In this document: one piece after another, positions 1 through 6,700 of the stretch | Layout: each line of letters opens with the position of its first letter | How positions within the stretch are numbered: the stretch's first letter is position 1 | NCBI GenBank assembly: GCA_937868555.1 | Contig: CALMNI010000047.1 | Location: forward strand, 1 to 8,368 | Reading direction: 5' to 3' | Length of the DNA stretch: 8,368 bases | From: an uncultured bacterium | GTDB lineage: Bacteria; Patescibacteriota; Patescibacteriia; Patescibacteriales; Patescibacteriaceae | Notes under the pieces: model-generated | What the model was told of the DNA's origin: nothing | The model's database searches: none | The model's input: only the letters and a program-made list of their open reading frames with translations | Program-made: the position numbers and the translations under genes

Positions 1-33
1 CGCTAACTTAATCGAGGTAAGGAGGGACTTTTT
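1..33 (+). rRNA. Possible extreme 3' end of 23S rRNA (partial)
   Basis: The first bases contain CTAA, a few bases, then ATCGAGG, which resembles the conserved 3' end of bacterial 23S rRNA (compare CTAATCGATCGAGG near the 3' end in Bacillus, recalled from memory). The next bases, GGTAAGGAGGGACT, could be the strand that pairs with the 23S 5' end. No 5S rRNA follows in the next 100 bases. Only about 30 bases are available, so this is a tentative call from motif resemblance; the stretch could equally be ordinary spacer. Confidence 0.35.
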
Positions 34-34
34 T

Positions 35-64
35 AAAAATTATAAAATTAAAAATTATAAAATT
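35..64. repeat. 15-bp AT-rich tandem duplication
   Basis: AAAAATTATAAAATT occurs twice in exact tandem (35-49 and 50-64) within an AT-rich spacer. It looks like a local slippage duplication. No function can be assigned. Confidence 0.7.
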
Positions 65-128
65 TTCCTTGTAATAAATATATTCTCACAGTGTAGTATT
101 AGATAATTAAATAAACAGGAGGGGCATG

Positions 129-151
129 AACACGGGGCAGCCCGTGTTTTT
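129..151 (+). terminator. Intrinsic terminator upstream of the comM-like gene
   Basis: Perfect 8-bp stem AACACGGG (129-136) and CCCGTGTT (141-148) with a GCAG loop, running into TTTTT (147-151). It would end a transcript entering from the left, possibly the rRNA operon. An ATG at 126 directly precedes the hairpin, so translation from that codon would read straight through terminator and repeat. This is one reason to place the real gene start at 201. Confidence 0.75.
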
Positions 152-157
152 GTTATT

Positions 158-199
158 CTCCCCTCGCCATCAAAGATGGAGAGGGGTAAGGGGGAGAGG
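158..199. repeat. GC-rich dispersed palindrome abutting a start codon
   Basis: The segment has CTCCCCTC, GCCATC, a three-base loop, GATGG and AGAGGGG, followed by TAAGGGGGAGAGG. It is an imperfect hairpin. Its reverse complement (CCCCCTTACCCCTCTCCATC...GATGG) has the same order of blocks as the stronger palindrome at 6384-6440, so the two are probably copies of one family. The purine-rich right arm ends one base before the ATG at 201 and supplies its Shine-Dalgarno-like GGGAG. Confidence 0.6.
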
Positions 200-200
200 T

Positions 201-1721
201 ATGTCATCAAAAATATTTTCCGCTGCCATTGTCGGTCTCGATGCGGAAATCGTTGAAGTCGAAGCTGAGACCGGCGGCGGGGAAATTGGGGCTTTTGCGA
301 TTGTTGGTTTGCCTGATGTCGCTGTTTCTGAAGCGCGTGAACGCGTGCGCAGCGCGGTTCGTAATTCAGGCGTTGAATTTCCGCGTTTAAAAGTAACAGT
401 TAATCTTGCGCCGGCTGCTCTTAAGAAACAAGGTCCGGCTTATGATTTACCAATTGCCGTAAGCGTATTAGTTGTTTCGGGCAAACTACCAATAAGTGAT
501 GGCATAGAAAAATCATTATTTATTGGTGAGTTGGCTTTGTCGGGCGAAGTGCGTCCAGTTAATGGTATTTTACCAACTGCTTTAGGCGCGCGTCGCGCTG
601 GCTTCAAATATTTGTTTGTTCCGGAGCGTAATGCCGCTGAAGCAAAGCTAGTTCCGGAGCTGGAAGTATATCCGGTTCGCCGGCTTGATGAGCTAGTATC
701 GCATTTGCGCGGTAAGAATAAAATATCACCGATAGCAGCCGGATCATTCAATTTCAGCGATGCGCTTTGTATGTTTGATATGGCGCATGTCAAAGGGCAA
801 GAAAATGCAAAAAGAGCCATGGAAATTGCCGCGGCTGGCGGACACAACATGCTGATGTCGGGGCCTCCTGGTTCAGGCAAAACATTGCTAGCGCGGACAA
901 TTCCATCTATATTGCCTGATTTGGATATTGATGAAGCCTTAGAAATAACAAAAATATACAGTGTCGCTGGATGTTTAGGCAAGGATCGCAGCTTAGTGCG
1001 GCAGCGCCCCTTCCGTTCTCCTCATCACACTGCTTCTGGCGTTGCCTTGGTTGGGGGAGGAACGTGGCCGCGACCCGGGGAAATATCATTGGCTCATCGC
1101 GGAGTCCTCTTTCTTGATGAATTTGCCGAATTTCCTAGAGCGGTTTTAGAGAATTTACGCCAACCGCTTGAGGATGGGAAAATTGCCGTCAGCCGGGCGG
1201 CGGGTAATTTAATTTTTCCCGCACAATTTATGCTGGTAGCGGCAATGAATCCTTGTCCTTGCGGATATTTAGGAGATAGTGAAAAACAATGTGCTTGTTC
1301 TCCGGCTCAGATTATAGCGTATAGGAAAAAAATTTCTGGCCCCATTCTCGATCGTATTGATTTGCATGTTGATGTTCCCCGGCTACCCTTTGAAAAATTG
1401 ACATCTGAGAATCCCCATGAAAGCTCAGAAAATATTAAGAAAAGAGTAGAGTTAGCCCGCTGCCGCCAAAGGGAGCGATTTGCTGGCCAACCAATTATTA
1501 CAAACGCCGAAATGCCGTCGGCGTTAGCGAGGCGCTTCTGTATTGTAGATGCGGAATCCAAGGGAATACTGCAAGCAGCGGTTAATCAGCTTAATCTATC
1601 TGCGCGGGCATATTTTCGAGTTTTAAAGTTAGCTCGAACTATTGCTGATTTGGCTGGTTCCGAAACGATTAGTAGCTTACATATTGCTGAGGCCTTACAG
1701 TATAGACCGAAATTAGAATAA
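201..1721 (+). CDS. comM: YifB/ComM-family Mg-chelatase-like AAA+ ATPase
   Basis: The protein has 506 residues, the family's usual size, and begins MSSKIFSAAIVGLDAEIVEVE, as family members do. An N-terminal ChlI-like domain (about residues 20-190, AIVGLPDVAVSEARERVRSA) is followed by the AAA+ core. Walker A is GPPGSGKT (221-228) and Walker B is VLFLDEF (302-308). The Cys cluster MNPCPCGY...CAC typical of YifB proteins comes next, then the GPILDRIDLHV sensor/arginine region and a C-terminal helical domain. ComM in Gram-negative bacteria is a hexameric helicase that promotes branch migration during natural transformation; the role here is inferred. A longer frame opens at ATG 126, but its extra 25 codons cover a terminator and a repeat, so 201, preceded by GGGAG, is preferred. 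The gene is intact. Confidence 0.93.
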   Translation: MSSKIFSAAIVGLDAEIVEVEAETGGGEIGAFAIVGLPDVAVSEARERVRSAVRNSGVEFPRLKVTVNLAPAALKKQGPAYDLPIAVSVLVVSGKLPISDGIEKSLFIGELALSGEVRPVNGILPTALGARRAGFKYLFVPERNAAEAKLVPELEVYPVRRLDELVSHLRGKNKISPIAAGSFNFSDALCMFDMAHVKGQENAKRAMEIAAAGGHNMLMSGPPGSGKTLLARTIPSILPDLDIDEALEITKIYSVAGCLGKDRSLVRQRPFRSPHHTASGVALVGGGTWPRPGEISLAHRGVLFLDEFAEFPRAVLENLRQPLEDGKIAVSRAAGNLIFPAQFMLVAAMNPCPCGYLGDSEKQCACSPAQIIAYRKKISGPILDRIDLHVDVPRLPFEKLTSENPHESSENIKKRVELARCRQRERFAGQPIITNAEMPSALARRFCIVDAESKGILQAAVNQLNLSARAYFRVLKLARTIADLAGSETISSLHIAEALQYRPKLE

Positions 1722-1769
1722 ATAGTTAGGGTTATTGAGATGAGCTTCTTCGAAATGATAGTTGAGATA

Positions 1770-1778
1770 TGCTATACT
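1770..1778 (+). promoter_or_regulatory. Extended -10 promoter of the lipoprotein-pilin-recA run
   Basis: TGC followed by TATACT gives an extended -10 (TGnTATAAT type) with five of six hexamer matches. No good -35 lies 16-18 bases upstream, which extended -10 promoters can tolerate. The predicted transcription start, near 1785, falls inside the palindrome at 1781-1800 and leaves a leader of only about 17 bases before the ATG at 1802. Confidence 0.55.
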
Positions 1779-1780
1779 AA

Positions 1781-1800
1781 TAAGACAATTAATTGTCTTA
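1781..1800. promoter_or_regulatory. 20-bp perfect palindrome, candidate operator
   Basis: TAAGACAATT followed at once by AATTGTCTTA, a perfect inverted repeat with 10-bp arms and no loop. It starts two bases after the -10 hexamer and ends one base before the ATG at 1802, so a protein bound here would cover the transcription start. It is AT-rich and lacks a loop and T-run, so it does not resemble a terminator. The regulator is unknown. Confidence 0.55.
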
Positions 1801-1801
1801 T

Positions 1802-3187
1802 ATGAAAACAAAAATAACTATTCTCGGCCTTTTGCTCGTGTTAGTCGCTACCTCGGGTTTTGGCTGTAAAAATGTTTCTCAAGATGTACAGCAAAAGATG
1901 CAGCCGGTTACCATAAACTACTGGCGTGTATTTGATGGGCCGGATACCTTTCAGGCTATTATTGATGATTATCACGCCCTGCATCCTTACGTAACTATCA
2001 ATTATAGGAAGTTGAATTACGATGAATATGAAGCCGCTTTAATTGATGCGCTCGCTGAAGATCGCGGTCCCGATGTTTTTTCCATTCAAAATAGCTGGGT
2101 GCGTAAATACCAAACAAAAATTGCTCCTTTGCCAGAGACTATATCCATGGTATATCCAGTTACCAAAGGAACGATAAAAAAAGAAGTTATTCCTGAATTA
2201 CGAACTGCTCGCAGTATTACGGTAACCGATGTCAAAACGAATTTTATTGATACGGTGTACGGAGATGTTGTATTGACCGACAATAATCAAAATAAAATTT
2301 ATGGGTTGCCTTTGTCGGTTGATACGCTTGCCATGTATTACAATAAAGATTTATTGAACAATGCTGGGATTGCTGAGCTCCCCTTGTATTGGAACCGTGA
2401 TTTTCAACAGGATGTAAAAAAATTAACTAAGCAAGATGCGCGTGGGGAATTGATCCAATCAGGAGTTTCTTTGGGTGGATCTTCCAATATTGAACGTTCA
2501 ACGGATATACTGTCTGCCTTGATGATGCAGAACGGAGCGGTAATGATGGATGGAAATTCCATAACTTTTAACCAAATTCCTGAAATTTTCCGCGAGCGCG
2601 GGTATAATCCAGGAATGGAAGCTATTCGTTTTTACAGCGACTTTGCCAACCCAGCTAAAGAAGTGTACACCTGGAATGCAACTTTAGAAAATTCCTTGCA
2701 GCGTTTTGTTAATGGCAAGCTGGCAATTTTCTTTGGCTATTCTTATCATTTGCCGACAATACAAGCATTGGCTCCTAAACTTAATTTTGCTATAGCCAAA
2801 TTCCCGCAGATTGAAGGCAGTAATGCCGAAGCTAATAGTGCTAACTATTGGGTTGAGACTGTTTCGGCGAAGAGCAAGCATCAAAACGAAGCCTGGGATT
2901 TTGTTCAATATATGACAACTAAGCCGGAAGTTGCGAAGAAGTTTCTTGAAAAGGCGCATAAGCCAGCCGCTCTGCGCTCCCTAGTTAAAGAGCAGCTTAC
3001 GGATGAAAATATAAAAATATTTGCTAGCCAGCTGTTAACCGCTAAAAATTGGTACCATGGTAGGGATACGGTTGCGGCGGAAAAGGCAATGAACGAAATG
3101 ATTGATGCGGTTGTCGCTAATCCAGAAAATATTGAAGAAATAGTTAATATAGCTGCCAGCCGTGTTCAACAAACAGTTGGCCAATAA
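1802..3187 (+). CDS. Extracellular solute-binding lipoprotein (SBP family 1)
   Basis: 461 residues from ATG 1802. The N-terminus MKTKITILGLLLVLVATSGFGC is a lipoprotein signal with Cys22 as the lipidated residue, so the mature protein should sit on the outer face of the membrane. Segments such as VTINYWRVFDGPDTFQAIIDDYHALHPYVTI, GPDVFSIQNSW, YGLPLSVDTLAMYYNKDLL and EAWDFVQYMTT match family 1 (sugar-type) ABC-transporter binding proteins. No permease or ATPase gene lies in the window, so the ligand and even a transport role are unproven. A TTG start at 1793 would lie inside the palindrome and add three residues; ATG is preferred. There is no clear Shine-Dalgarno site. The stop is one base before the next gene. 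Confidence 0.85.
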   Translation: MKTKITILGLLLVLVATSGFGCKNVSQDVQQKMQPVTINYWRVFDGPDTFQAIIDDYHALHPYVTINYRKLNYDEYEAALIDALAEDRGPDVFSIQNSWVRKYQTKIAPLPETISMVYPVTKGTIKKEVIPELRTARSITVTDVKTNFIDTVYGDVVLTDNNQNKIYGLPLSVDTLAMYYNKDLLNNAGIAELPLYWNRDFQQDVKKLTKQDARGELIQSGVSLGGSSNIERSTDILSALMMQNGAVMMDGNSITFNQIPEIFRERGYNPGMEAIRFYSDFANPAKEVYTWNATLENSLQRFVNGKLAIFFGYSYHLPTIQALAPKLNFAIAKFPQIEGSNAEANSANYWVETVSAKSKHQNEAWDFVQYMTTKPEVAKKFLEKAHKPAALRSLVKEQLTDENIKIFASQLLTAKNWYHGRDTVAAEKAMNEMIDAVVANPENIEEIVNIAASRVQQTVGQ

Positions 3188-3188
3188 T

Positions 3189-3923
3189 ATGAAGAAATTA
3201 ATTTGTTTTCTTGCTATTAGCTGTACGTGTTTTGGGGCAATGTCTATGGCCGTGCCTGCTCGGGCAATAGGTCCTTTATTAAGCGATTCTTTGATTCAGG
3301 AAGTGTCATGCCAGAATGCTAGTGGTGATGCCAAAGAAGGTAAGAATTGCAATTATTCATTAAATTCTTTTGTTAAATTAGGCATCAGTCTTTCTAACAT
3401 TATTTTAGGCATTGTTGGTTCTTTGACGCTGCTAATGTTTATTTATGGAGGAGTTATCCTTTTGACTTCGGCTGGGAATACCGAACGGGTAAGCAAGGGG
3501 AAAGAAATTATTCTTGGAGCAGTAGTCGGTTTGCTGATTGTTTTTGGAAGCTATACTCTTATTGATTTCATAGTTAATAGAGTATTTGAGGCAAAAATAA
3601 ATGGGCAAAATGCATTTACCGGATCGGCGCCTAAGGATACAAGCGGGCCAAAAGAAGCTCTCCCAACGGATTGTTCAAAACATACGCCGGTTGGCGCCTG
3701 TGTTGCCAGTGGTGAGTGCAAGGGCTCGGTTATTGCTACCAAGGAATGCGATGGCATTAAAGGGGCGACCAAACAGGTTTGTTGCCTGCCTCCTTCCTGC
3801 GAGGATGCCGGTTATTCTTGTAATTTTAACCTCGGATGCCCAAATAATTACTCGCCTCAACCAAATGTTTGCGCAAACCATAATCCGTGCTGTAAATCAG
3901 AATTAAATAATCAAAGTGACTAA
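3189..3923 (+). CDS. T4SS pilin-like two-helix membrane protein with Cys-rich tail
   Basis: 244 residues. A Sec signal peptide ends at ARA (residue 26). Two hydrophobic helices follow (about 66-93, containing LLMFIYGGVILLTSAGN, and 107-129, ILGAVVGLLIVFGSYTLIDFIV), joined by a short basic loop. This two-helix layout and the YGG..LLTSAGN signature match the VirB2/TrbC-like T4SS pilin family common in CPR genomes. Residues 162-235 add 12 cysteines in two similar modules, each ending in CC: spacings C-x8-C-x5-C-x9-C-x10-CC and C-x6-C-x5-C-x10-C-x5-CC. This suggests a disulfide-bonded external domain. Start: ATG 3189, one base after the previous stop, begins a proper signal peptide. A GTG at 3162 would add nine residues overlapping the upstream gene and spoil it. 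Function in conjugation, DNA uptake or adhesion is inference. Confidence 0.8.
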   Translation: MKKLICFLAISCTCFGAMSMAVPARAIGPLLSDSLIQEVSCQNASGDAKEGKNCNYSLNSFVKLGISLSNIILGIVGSLTLLMFIYGGVILLTSAGNTERVSKGKEIILGAVVGLLIVFGSYTLIDFIVNRVFEAKINGQNAFTGSAPKDTSGPKEALPTDCSKHTPVGACVASGECKGSVIATKECDGIKGATKQVCCLPPSCEDAGYSCNFNLGCPNNYSPQPNVCANHNPCCKSELNNQSD

Positions 3924-3934
3924 TTTCAATTGTC

Positions 3935-4612
3935 ATGTCTGTTTTTGAGCGCAAGCCTATATTTTTGGATGAAGAAACAGTTGCCGAACAGCTGCGACGC
4001 AGCCGCCAGGCAAAAAATTTAAATTTAAAAGAAGTCTCCCGGCGTTTAAATATAAATATTCGCTATCTTGAAGCCTTGGAAAAAAATCAACATGGCGTTT
4101 TACCCAGCGGAGTGTATGGGCGGAATTTTTTAAAGGAATATGCTCTGTTTTTAGGGCTTGACTACAAGCCTTTGCTCCAGCATTTTGAAAGCGAGCAGGG
4201 ACTTATAAAAGCTAATAATAAGGGCGTTTTTGAGCGCCGCGTTGTTTCCCGGAGGCATTTGCTTGCCTTGCCGACCCTTCTTCGAAATGCTATAATTGGG
4301 TTTCTAATCATTGCCTGCCTTGGTTATTTAGGGCTATTAGTCAAGGGCATCTTTGAGCCCCCAACTTTGCATATAGGCTATCCGCCAGAGAACTTAATAA
4401 CCGCGGATCCCCGTTTGCTTATTAAAGGCCAAAGTGAACCGGAAACAGCTATTAGAATTAATGGGCAGCCCGTGTTGGCTGATAACAAAGGCAGTTTTGA
4501 AAGGGAAATCTACTTGCAGCCTGGCTTAAACGTTTTGTTGATAACGGCAAAGAAAAAGTATAGCCGTACCATAGAAGTAAGCCGACAGGTGCTTGTGGAA
4601 CAAAAACAATAA
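3935..4612 (+). CDS. RodZ-like membrane protein with HTH domain
   Basis: 225 residues. An N-terminal HTH of the RodZ type (about 16-82, [23 protein letters not shown], then IRYLEALE and [17 protein letters not shown]) is followed by a basic juxtamembrane stretch (98-117), one transmembrane helix (about 118-137) and an external beta-rich domain (about 141-220; [27 protein letters not shown]...). That last domain resembles the glucodextranase-B/Ig-like module found in many CPR HTH proteins. In RodZ the HTH binds MreB and the protein acts in cell shape; whether this one does that, or binds DNA, is open. No mre genes are visible. It starts 11 bases after the pilin-like gene and precedes recA, so it is probably co-transcribed with both. 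Confidence 0.78.
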   Translation: MSVFERKPIFLDEETVAEQLRRSRQAKNLNLKEVSRRLNINIRYLEALEKNQHGVLPSGVYGRNFLKEYALFLGLDYKPLLQHFESEQGLIKANNKGVFERRVVSRRHLLALPTLLRNAIIGFLIIACLGYLGLLVKGIFEPPTLHIGYPPENLITADPRLLIKGQSEPETAIRINGQPVLADNKGSFEREIYLQPGLNVLLITAKKKYSRTIEVSRQVLVEQKQ

Positions 4613-4641
4613 TCCTTCTTTTATTTATTATTTTATTTTGT

Positions 4642-5694
4642 ATGGCAGAAGAAAAAAAATCTAAAGCCGAGAAGGCTGAAAACCGTGGGGCTGATGACAA
4701 GCATGTAGCAGCAAACGCTGCTATGGAACAAATCAAATCCCAATTCGGAGATGGCGCTATTATGAAGTTTGGCGATGTAAAAAACTCCGATGTTGAGGCA
4801 GTGCCAACTGGCTGCACATCTCTTGACCTTGCTTTGGGTGTGGGCGGAGTTCCGCGCGGACGTATTATTGAAGTGTTTGGACCCGAAGCTTCGGGGAAGA
4901 CAACTTTAGCCCAGCACATTATTGCTGAAGTACAGCGCCAGGGAGGCATCGCTGCTTTCATTGACGCAGAGCATGCCTTAGATCCTGAGTACGCGAAAAA
5001 GATTGGTGTAAACGTAAATGAATTATTAATCAGCCAGCCTGATACTGGTGAACAGGCTTTGGAAATTTTAGAAACATTAGTGCGTTCTAATGCAATTGAC
5101 GTAGTCGTAGTTGACTCTGTGGCAGCGCTTGTCCCAAAGAAAGAAATTGAAGGAGACATGGGAGATTCGCATATGGGGCTACAGGCCCGTTTAATGAGCC
5201 AAGCATTGCGAAAATTGACTGGAGTTGTTTCAAAAACCAAAACAGTTGTTATTTTCATTAACCAAATTCGCATGAAGATCGGCGTATTTTTTGGAAATCC
5301 GGAAACGACAACGGGCGGTACGGCTTTGAAGTTTTATTCCTCTTTGCGCATTGAAGTACGCCGCAGCGCTCAAATTAAGCAGGGCGAACGCATTATCGGA
5401 AACCGCGTAAAATGCAAGATTGTAAAAAATAAGGTGGCTGCCCCATTCCGAACCTGTGAATTCGATATTATGTATAACGAAGGAATTTCACTTTCCGGCG
5501 ATTTGATTGATGCTGGTGTTGAATATGGAGTCGTTACTAAATCGGGCAACTCGTATTCCTTTGGAGATGTGAAACTTGGCGTCGGCCGTGAAAACGCCAA
5601 GACAACGTTAAAATCTGATCGTAAGATGATGATGGAGATTAGAAAAAAGATAATGGCAGCGGCAAAAGTAAAGGATATTGAAGATAATAAGTAA
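4642..5694 (+). CDS. recA: Recombinase A
   Basis: 350 residues, full length. RecA forms filaments on single-stranded DNA and catalyses homologous pairing, strand exchange and LexA-type co-protease activity. Visible landmarks: a charged N-terminal extension (1-20), Walker [10 protein letters not shown] (80-88), catalytic Glu110 in [10 protein letters not shown], Walker B VVVVDS with Asp158, Gln208 in INQIRMKIG, and loop L2 with GNPETTTGG (218-226) followed by [11 protein letters not shown]2 has FF where many RecAs have MF or MY, and Thr227 where Asn is usual. There is no intein. The gene starts 29 bases after the HTH gene, across an AT-rich spacer without terminator or Shine-Dalgarno site, so it is probably the last gene of the run beginning at 1802. 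A hairpin terminator follows 16 bases after the stop. Confidence 0.98.
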   Translation: MAEEKKSKAEKAENRGADDKHVAANAAMEQIKSQFGDGAIMKFGDVKNSDVEAVPTGCTSLDLALGVGGVPRGRIIEVFGPEASGKTTLAQHIIAEVQRQGGIAAFIDAEHALDPEYAKKIGVNVNELLISQPDTGEQALEILETLVRSNAIDVVVVDSVAALVPKKEIEGDMGDSHMGLQARLMSQALRKLTGVVSKTKTVVIFINQIRMKIGVFFGNPETTTGGTALKFYSSLRIEVRRSAQIKQGERIIGNRVKCKIVKNKVAAPFRTCEFDIMYNEGISLSGDLIDAGVEYGVVTKSGNSYSFGDVKLGVGRENAKTTLKSDRKMMMEIRKKIMAAAKVKDIEDNK

Positions 5695-5710
5695 GACAAG
5701 ATATTGCAAA

Positions 5711-5747
5711 ACAGCCCCGTCGCACGTGAGCGACAGGGCTGTTTTTT
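5711..5747 (+). terminator. Intrinsic terminator of the recA transcript, possibly bidirectional
   Basis: 13-base arms, ACAGCCCCGTCGC (5711-5723) and GCGACAGGGCTGT (5730-5742), around a six-base loop, followed by TTTTTT (5742-5747). The one mismatch (C opposite A) becomes a G-U wobble on the minus strand, where the hairpin is followed by TTTTGC. It could therefore also stop the converging efp transcript. Confidence 0.9.
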
Positions 5748-5749
5748 GT

Positions 5750-5784
5750 TTCCTGCCGCGTAAGCGGACAGGAGGGGGGGGGGG
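5750..5784. repeat. Imperfect hairpin followed by an 11-G homopolymer
   Basis: TCCTGCCGC and GCGGACAGGA form a hairpin with a short GTAA-type loop and one unpaired base. Right after it comes an uninterrupted run of 11 G (5774-5784). This lies in the convergent recA/efp spacer outside any coding region. It may be a degenerate dispersed palindrome; the G-run length could also be an assembly or sequencing artefact. Confidence 0.5.
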
Positions 5785-5812
5785 AGAAAAGAAAGAGCGG
5801 AGTGAGAAAAAA

Positions 5813-6370
5813 CTAAGCTCGTTCAACGTATTCCTCCGTTTCAGTATTAATTCTAATAACATCTCCGCTTTCAACAAACATGGGAACGGAGATAACCGCG
5901 CCTGTTTCTAATTCAGCTGTTTTCATAACATTCCCGGCTGAATTGCCGCGCACTCCCGGAGGTGCGCTGGTTACTGTAAGTTCAACTTTTATAGGAAGCT
6001 CAACTGTCATTGGTTTGCCTTCAAAGTGCATAACAAGGACATCGATGCCGTCTTTCATAAAGCGCTCCTTGCCGCCGAGTTGGTCTATAGGAAGGCTGTA
6101 TTGTTCATATGTTTCATTGTCCATGAAGTAAGCGAAAGATTCATCCTTATACATGAAGTTGGCTTTGCGCTTTTCGACATCTGCTTCTTCGGCTTTGTCA
6201 TTACCTTGGTAGGTGCGTTCGACCATGTTGCCAGTGATAAGATTCTTAAGCTTGGTTTTAAGAGTGGCACCCCCACGGGCGACTTTATGGTGTTCTGATT
6301 TTACGACAACGTATGGTTCGCCGTTGATCGTAATAAGAGTGCCAATTTTTATTTCAGTAAGGCTTAGCAT
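5813..6370 (-). CDS. efp: Translation elongation factor P
   Basis: 185 residues, normal for EF-P, which binds stalled ribosomes between P and E sites and relieves stalling at polyproline. Three domains: N-terminal KOW-like (1-62, with EPYVVV and the tip loop), then two OB-like domains (about 65-128 and 129-185, including SAPPGVRGNSAG and the C-terminal IRINTETEEYVERA). The tip loop reads SEHHKVARGGATLKTKL, with Arg32 where E. coli has the modified Lys34; this resembles the Arg of rhamnosylated EF-P. Start: ATG at 6368-6370. A longer frame from 6496 would run through a palindromic repeat and into rpsR, so it is rejected. The purine run GGAGGGGG is 13 bases upstream, rather far for a Shine-Dalgarno site. 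It follows rpsR by 79 bases on the same strand. Confidence 0.95.
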   Translation of the reverse strand: MLSLTEIKIGTLITINGEPYVVVKSEHHKVARGGATLKTKLKNLITGNMVERTYQGNDKAEEADVEKRKANFMYKDESFAYFMDNETYEQYSLPIDQLGGKERFMKDGIDVLVMHFEGKPMTVELPIKVELTVTSAPPGVRGNSAGNVMKTAELETGAVISVPMFVESGDVIRINTETEEYVERA

Positions 6371-6383
6371 AATTTTTCTTTTG

Positions 6384-6440
6384 CCCCCTCCGCCCTGCGG
6401 GCACCTCCCCCATCTGCAGATGGGGGAGGTTGGGAGGGGG
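6384..6440. repeat. Nested GC-rich palindromic repeat between rpsR and efp
   Basis: Outer arms CCCCCTCC (6384-6391) and GGAGGGGG (6433-6440) enclose a small hairpin (GCCC-TGC-GGGC, 6392-6402) and a perfect 28-bp palindrome (6403-6430, centre CTGCAG). On either strand this folds as a three-way junction. The block order matches the weaker copy at 158-199. It looks like a dispersed mobile palindrome. There is no T-run, so it is not an obvious terminator, but it could hinder read-through or stabilise mRNA ends. Confidence 0.8.
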
Positions 6441-6449
6441 TGGGTGAAT

Positions 6450-6680
6450 TTAGCGGCGTTGGTTTGGGAAGTGCAAGAGGGCCATAATGCGGGCACGCTT
6501 TACCGCTTCCGCGAGCTTGCGTTGGTACTTGGCTGAAACACCAGTACGGCGGCGGGGTAAGATTTGGCCGTAAGAGTTAATGAACTTCTTTAAGAGATCA
6601 ACATCTTTGTAATCAATTTCTTTAATGTTGTTGCTCTTAAAGTAGCATTGTTTTTTTTGCTTGATAGATGCGTCTACCAT
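6450..6680 (-). CDS. rpsR: Small ribosomal subunit protein bS18
   Basis: 76 residues, typical for bS18, which pairs with bS6 on the platform of the 30S subunit and binds 16S rRNA helices 22-23. Diagnostic segments are [26 protein letters not shown], the rRNA-binding [25 protein letters not shown] and the C-terminal IMALLHF. It lies 20 bases after ssb, in the conserved order rpsF-ssb-rpsR, and is surely co-transcribed with them. The usual next gene, rplI (bL9), is absent; efp follows instead. Confidence 0.97.
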   Translation of the reverse strand: MVDASIKQKKQCYFKSNNIKEIDYKDVDLLKKFINSYGQILPRRRTGVSAKYQRKLAEAVKRARIMALLHFPNQRR

Positions 6681-6700
6681 AGAGGGTATGGGCTAGTGAT

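Noticed and set aside
126..200. N-terminal extension of the comM-like gene from ATG 126, which has an AGGAGG three bases upstream
   Set aside because: The added codons lie on an intrinsic terminator and a palindromic repeat, and the family N-terminus begins at 201.
440..982. 180-residue open frame opposite the comM-like gene
   Set aside because: Antisense shadow; the plus-strand protein carries all family motifs through this stretch.
3162..3188. GTG start adding nine residues to the pilin-like protein
   Set aside because: It overlaps the upstream gene and places extra residues before a proper signal peptide that starts at ATG 3189.
4458..5273. 271-residue open frame opposite recA and the HTH gene
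   Set aside because: Shadow of two clearly real plus-strand genes; no recognisable domain in the antisense protein.
6384..6440. Nested palindrome read as an intrinsic terminator after rpsR
   Set aside because: No T-run follows either arm on the minus strand; the block layout fits a dispersed repeat better.
6371..6496. 42-residue N-terminal extension of EF-P
   Set aside because: It would read through the palindromic repeat and overlap rpsR in another frame; EF-P begins at the ATG at 6370.
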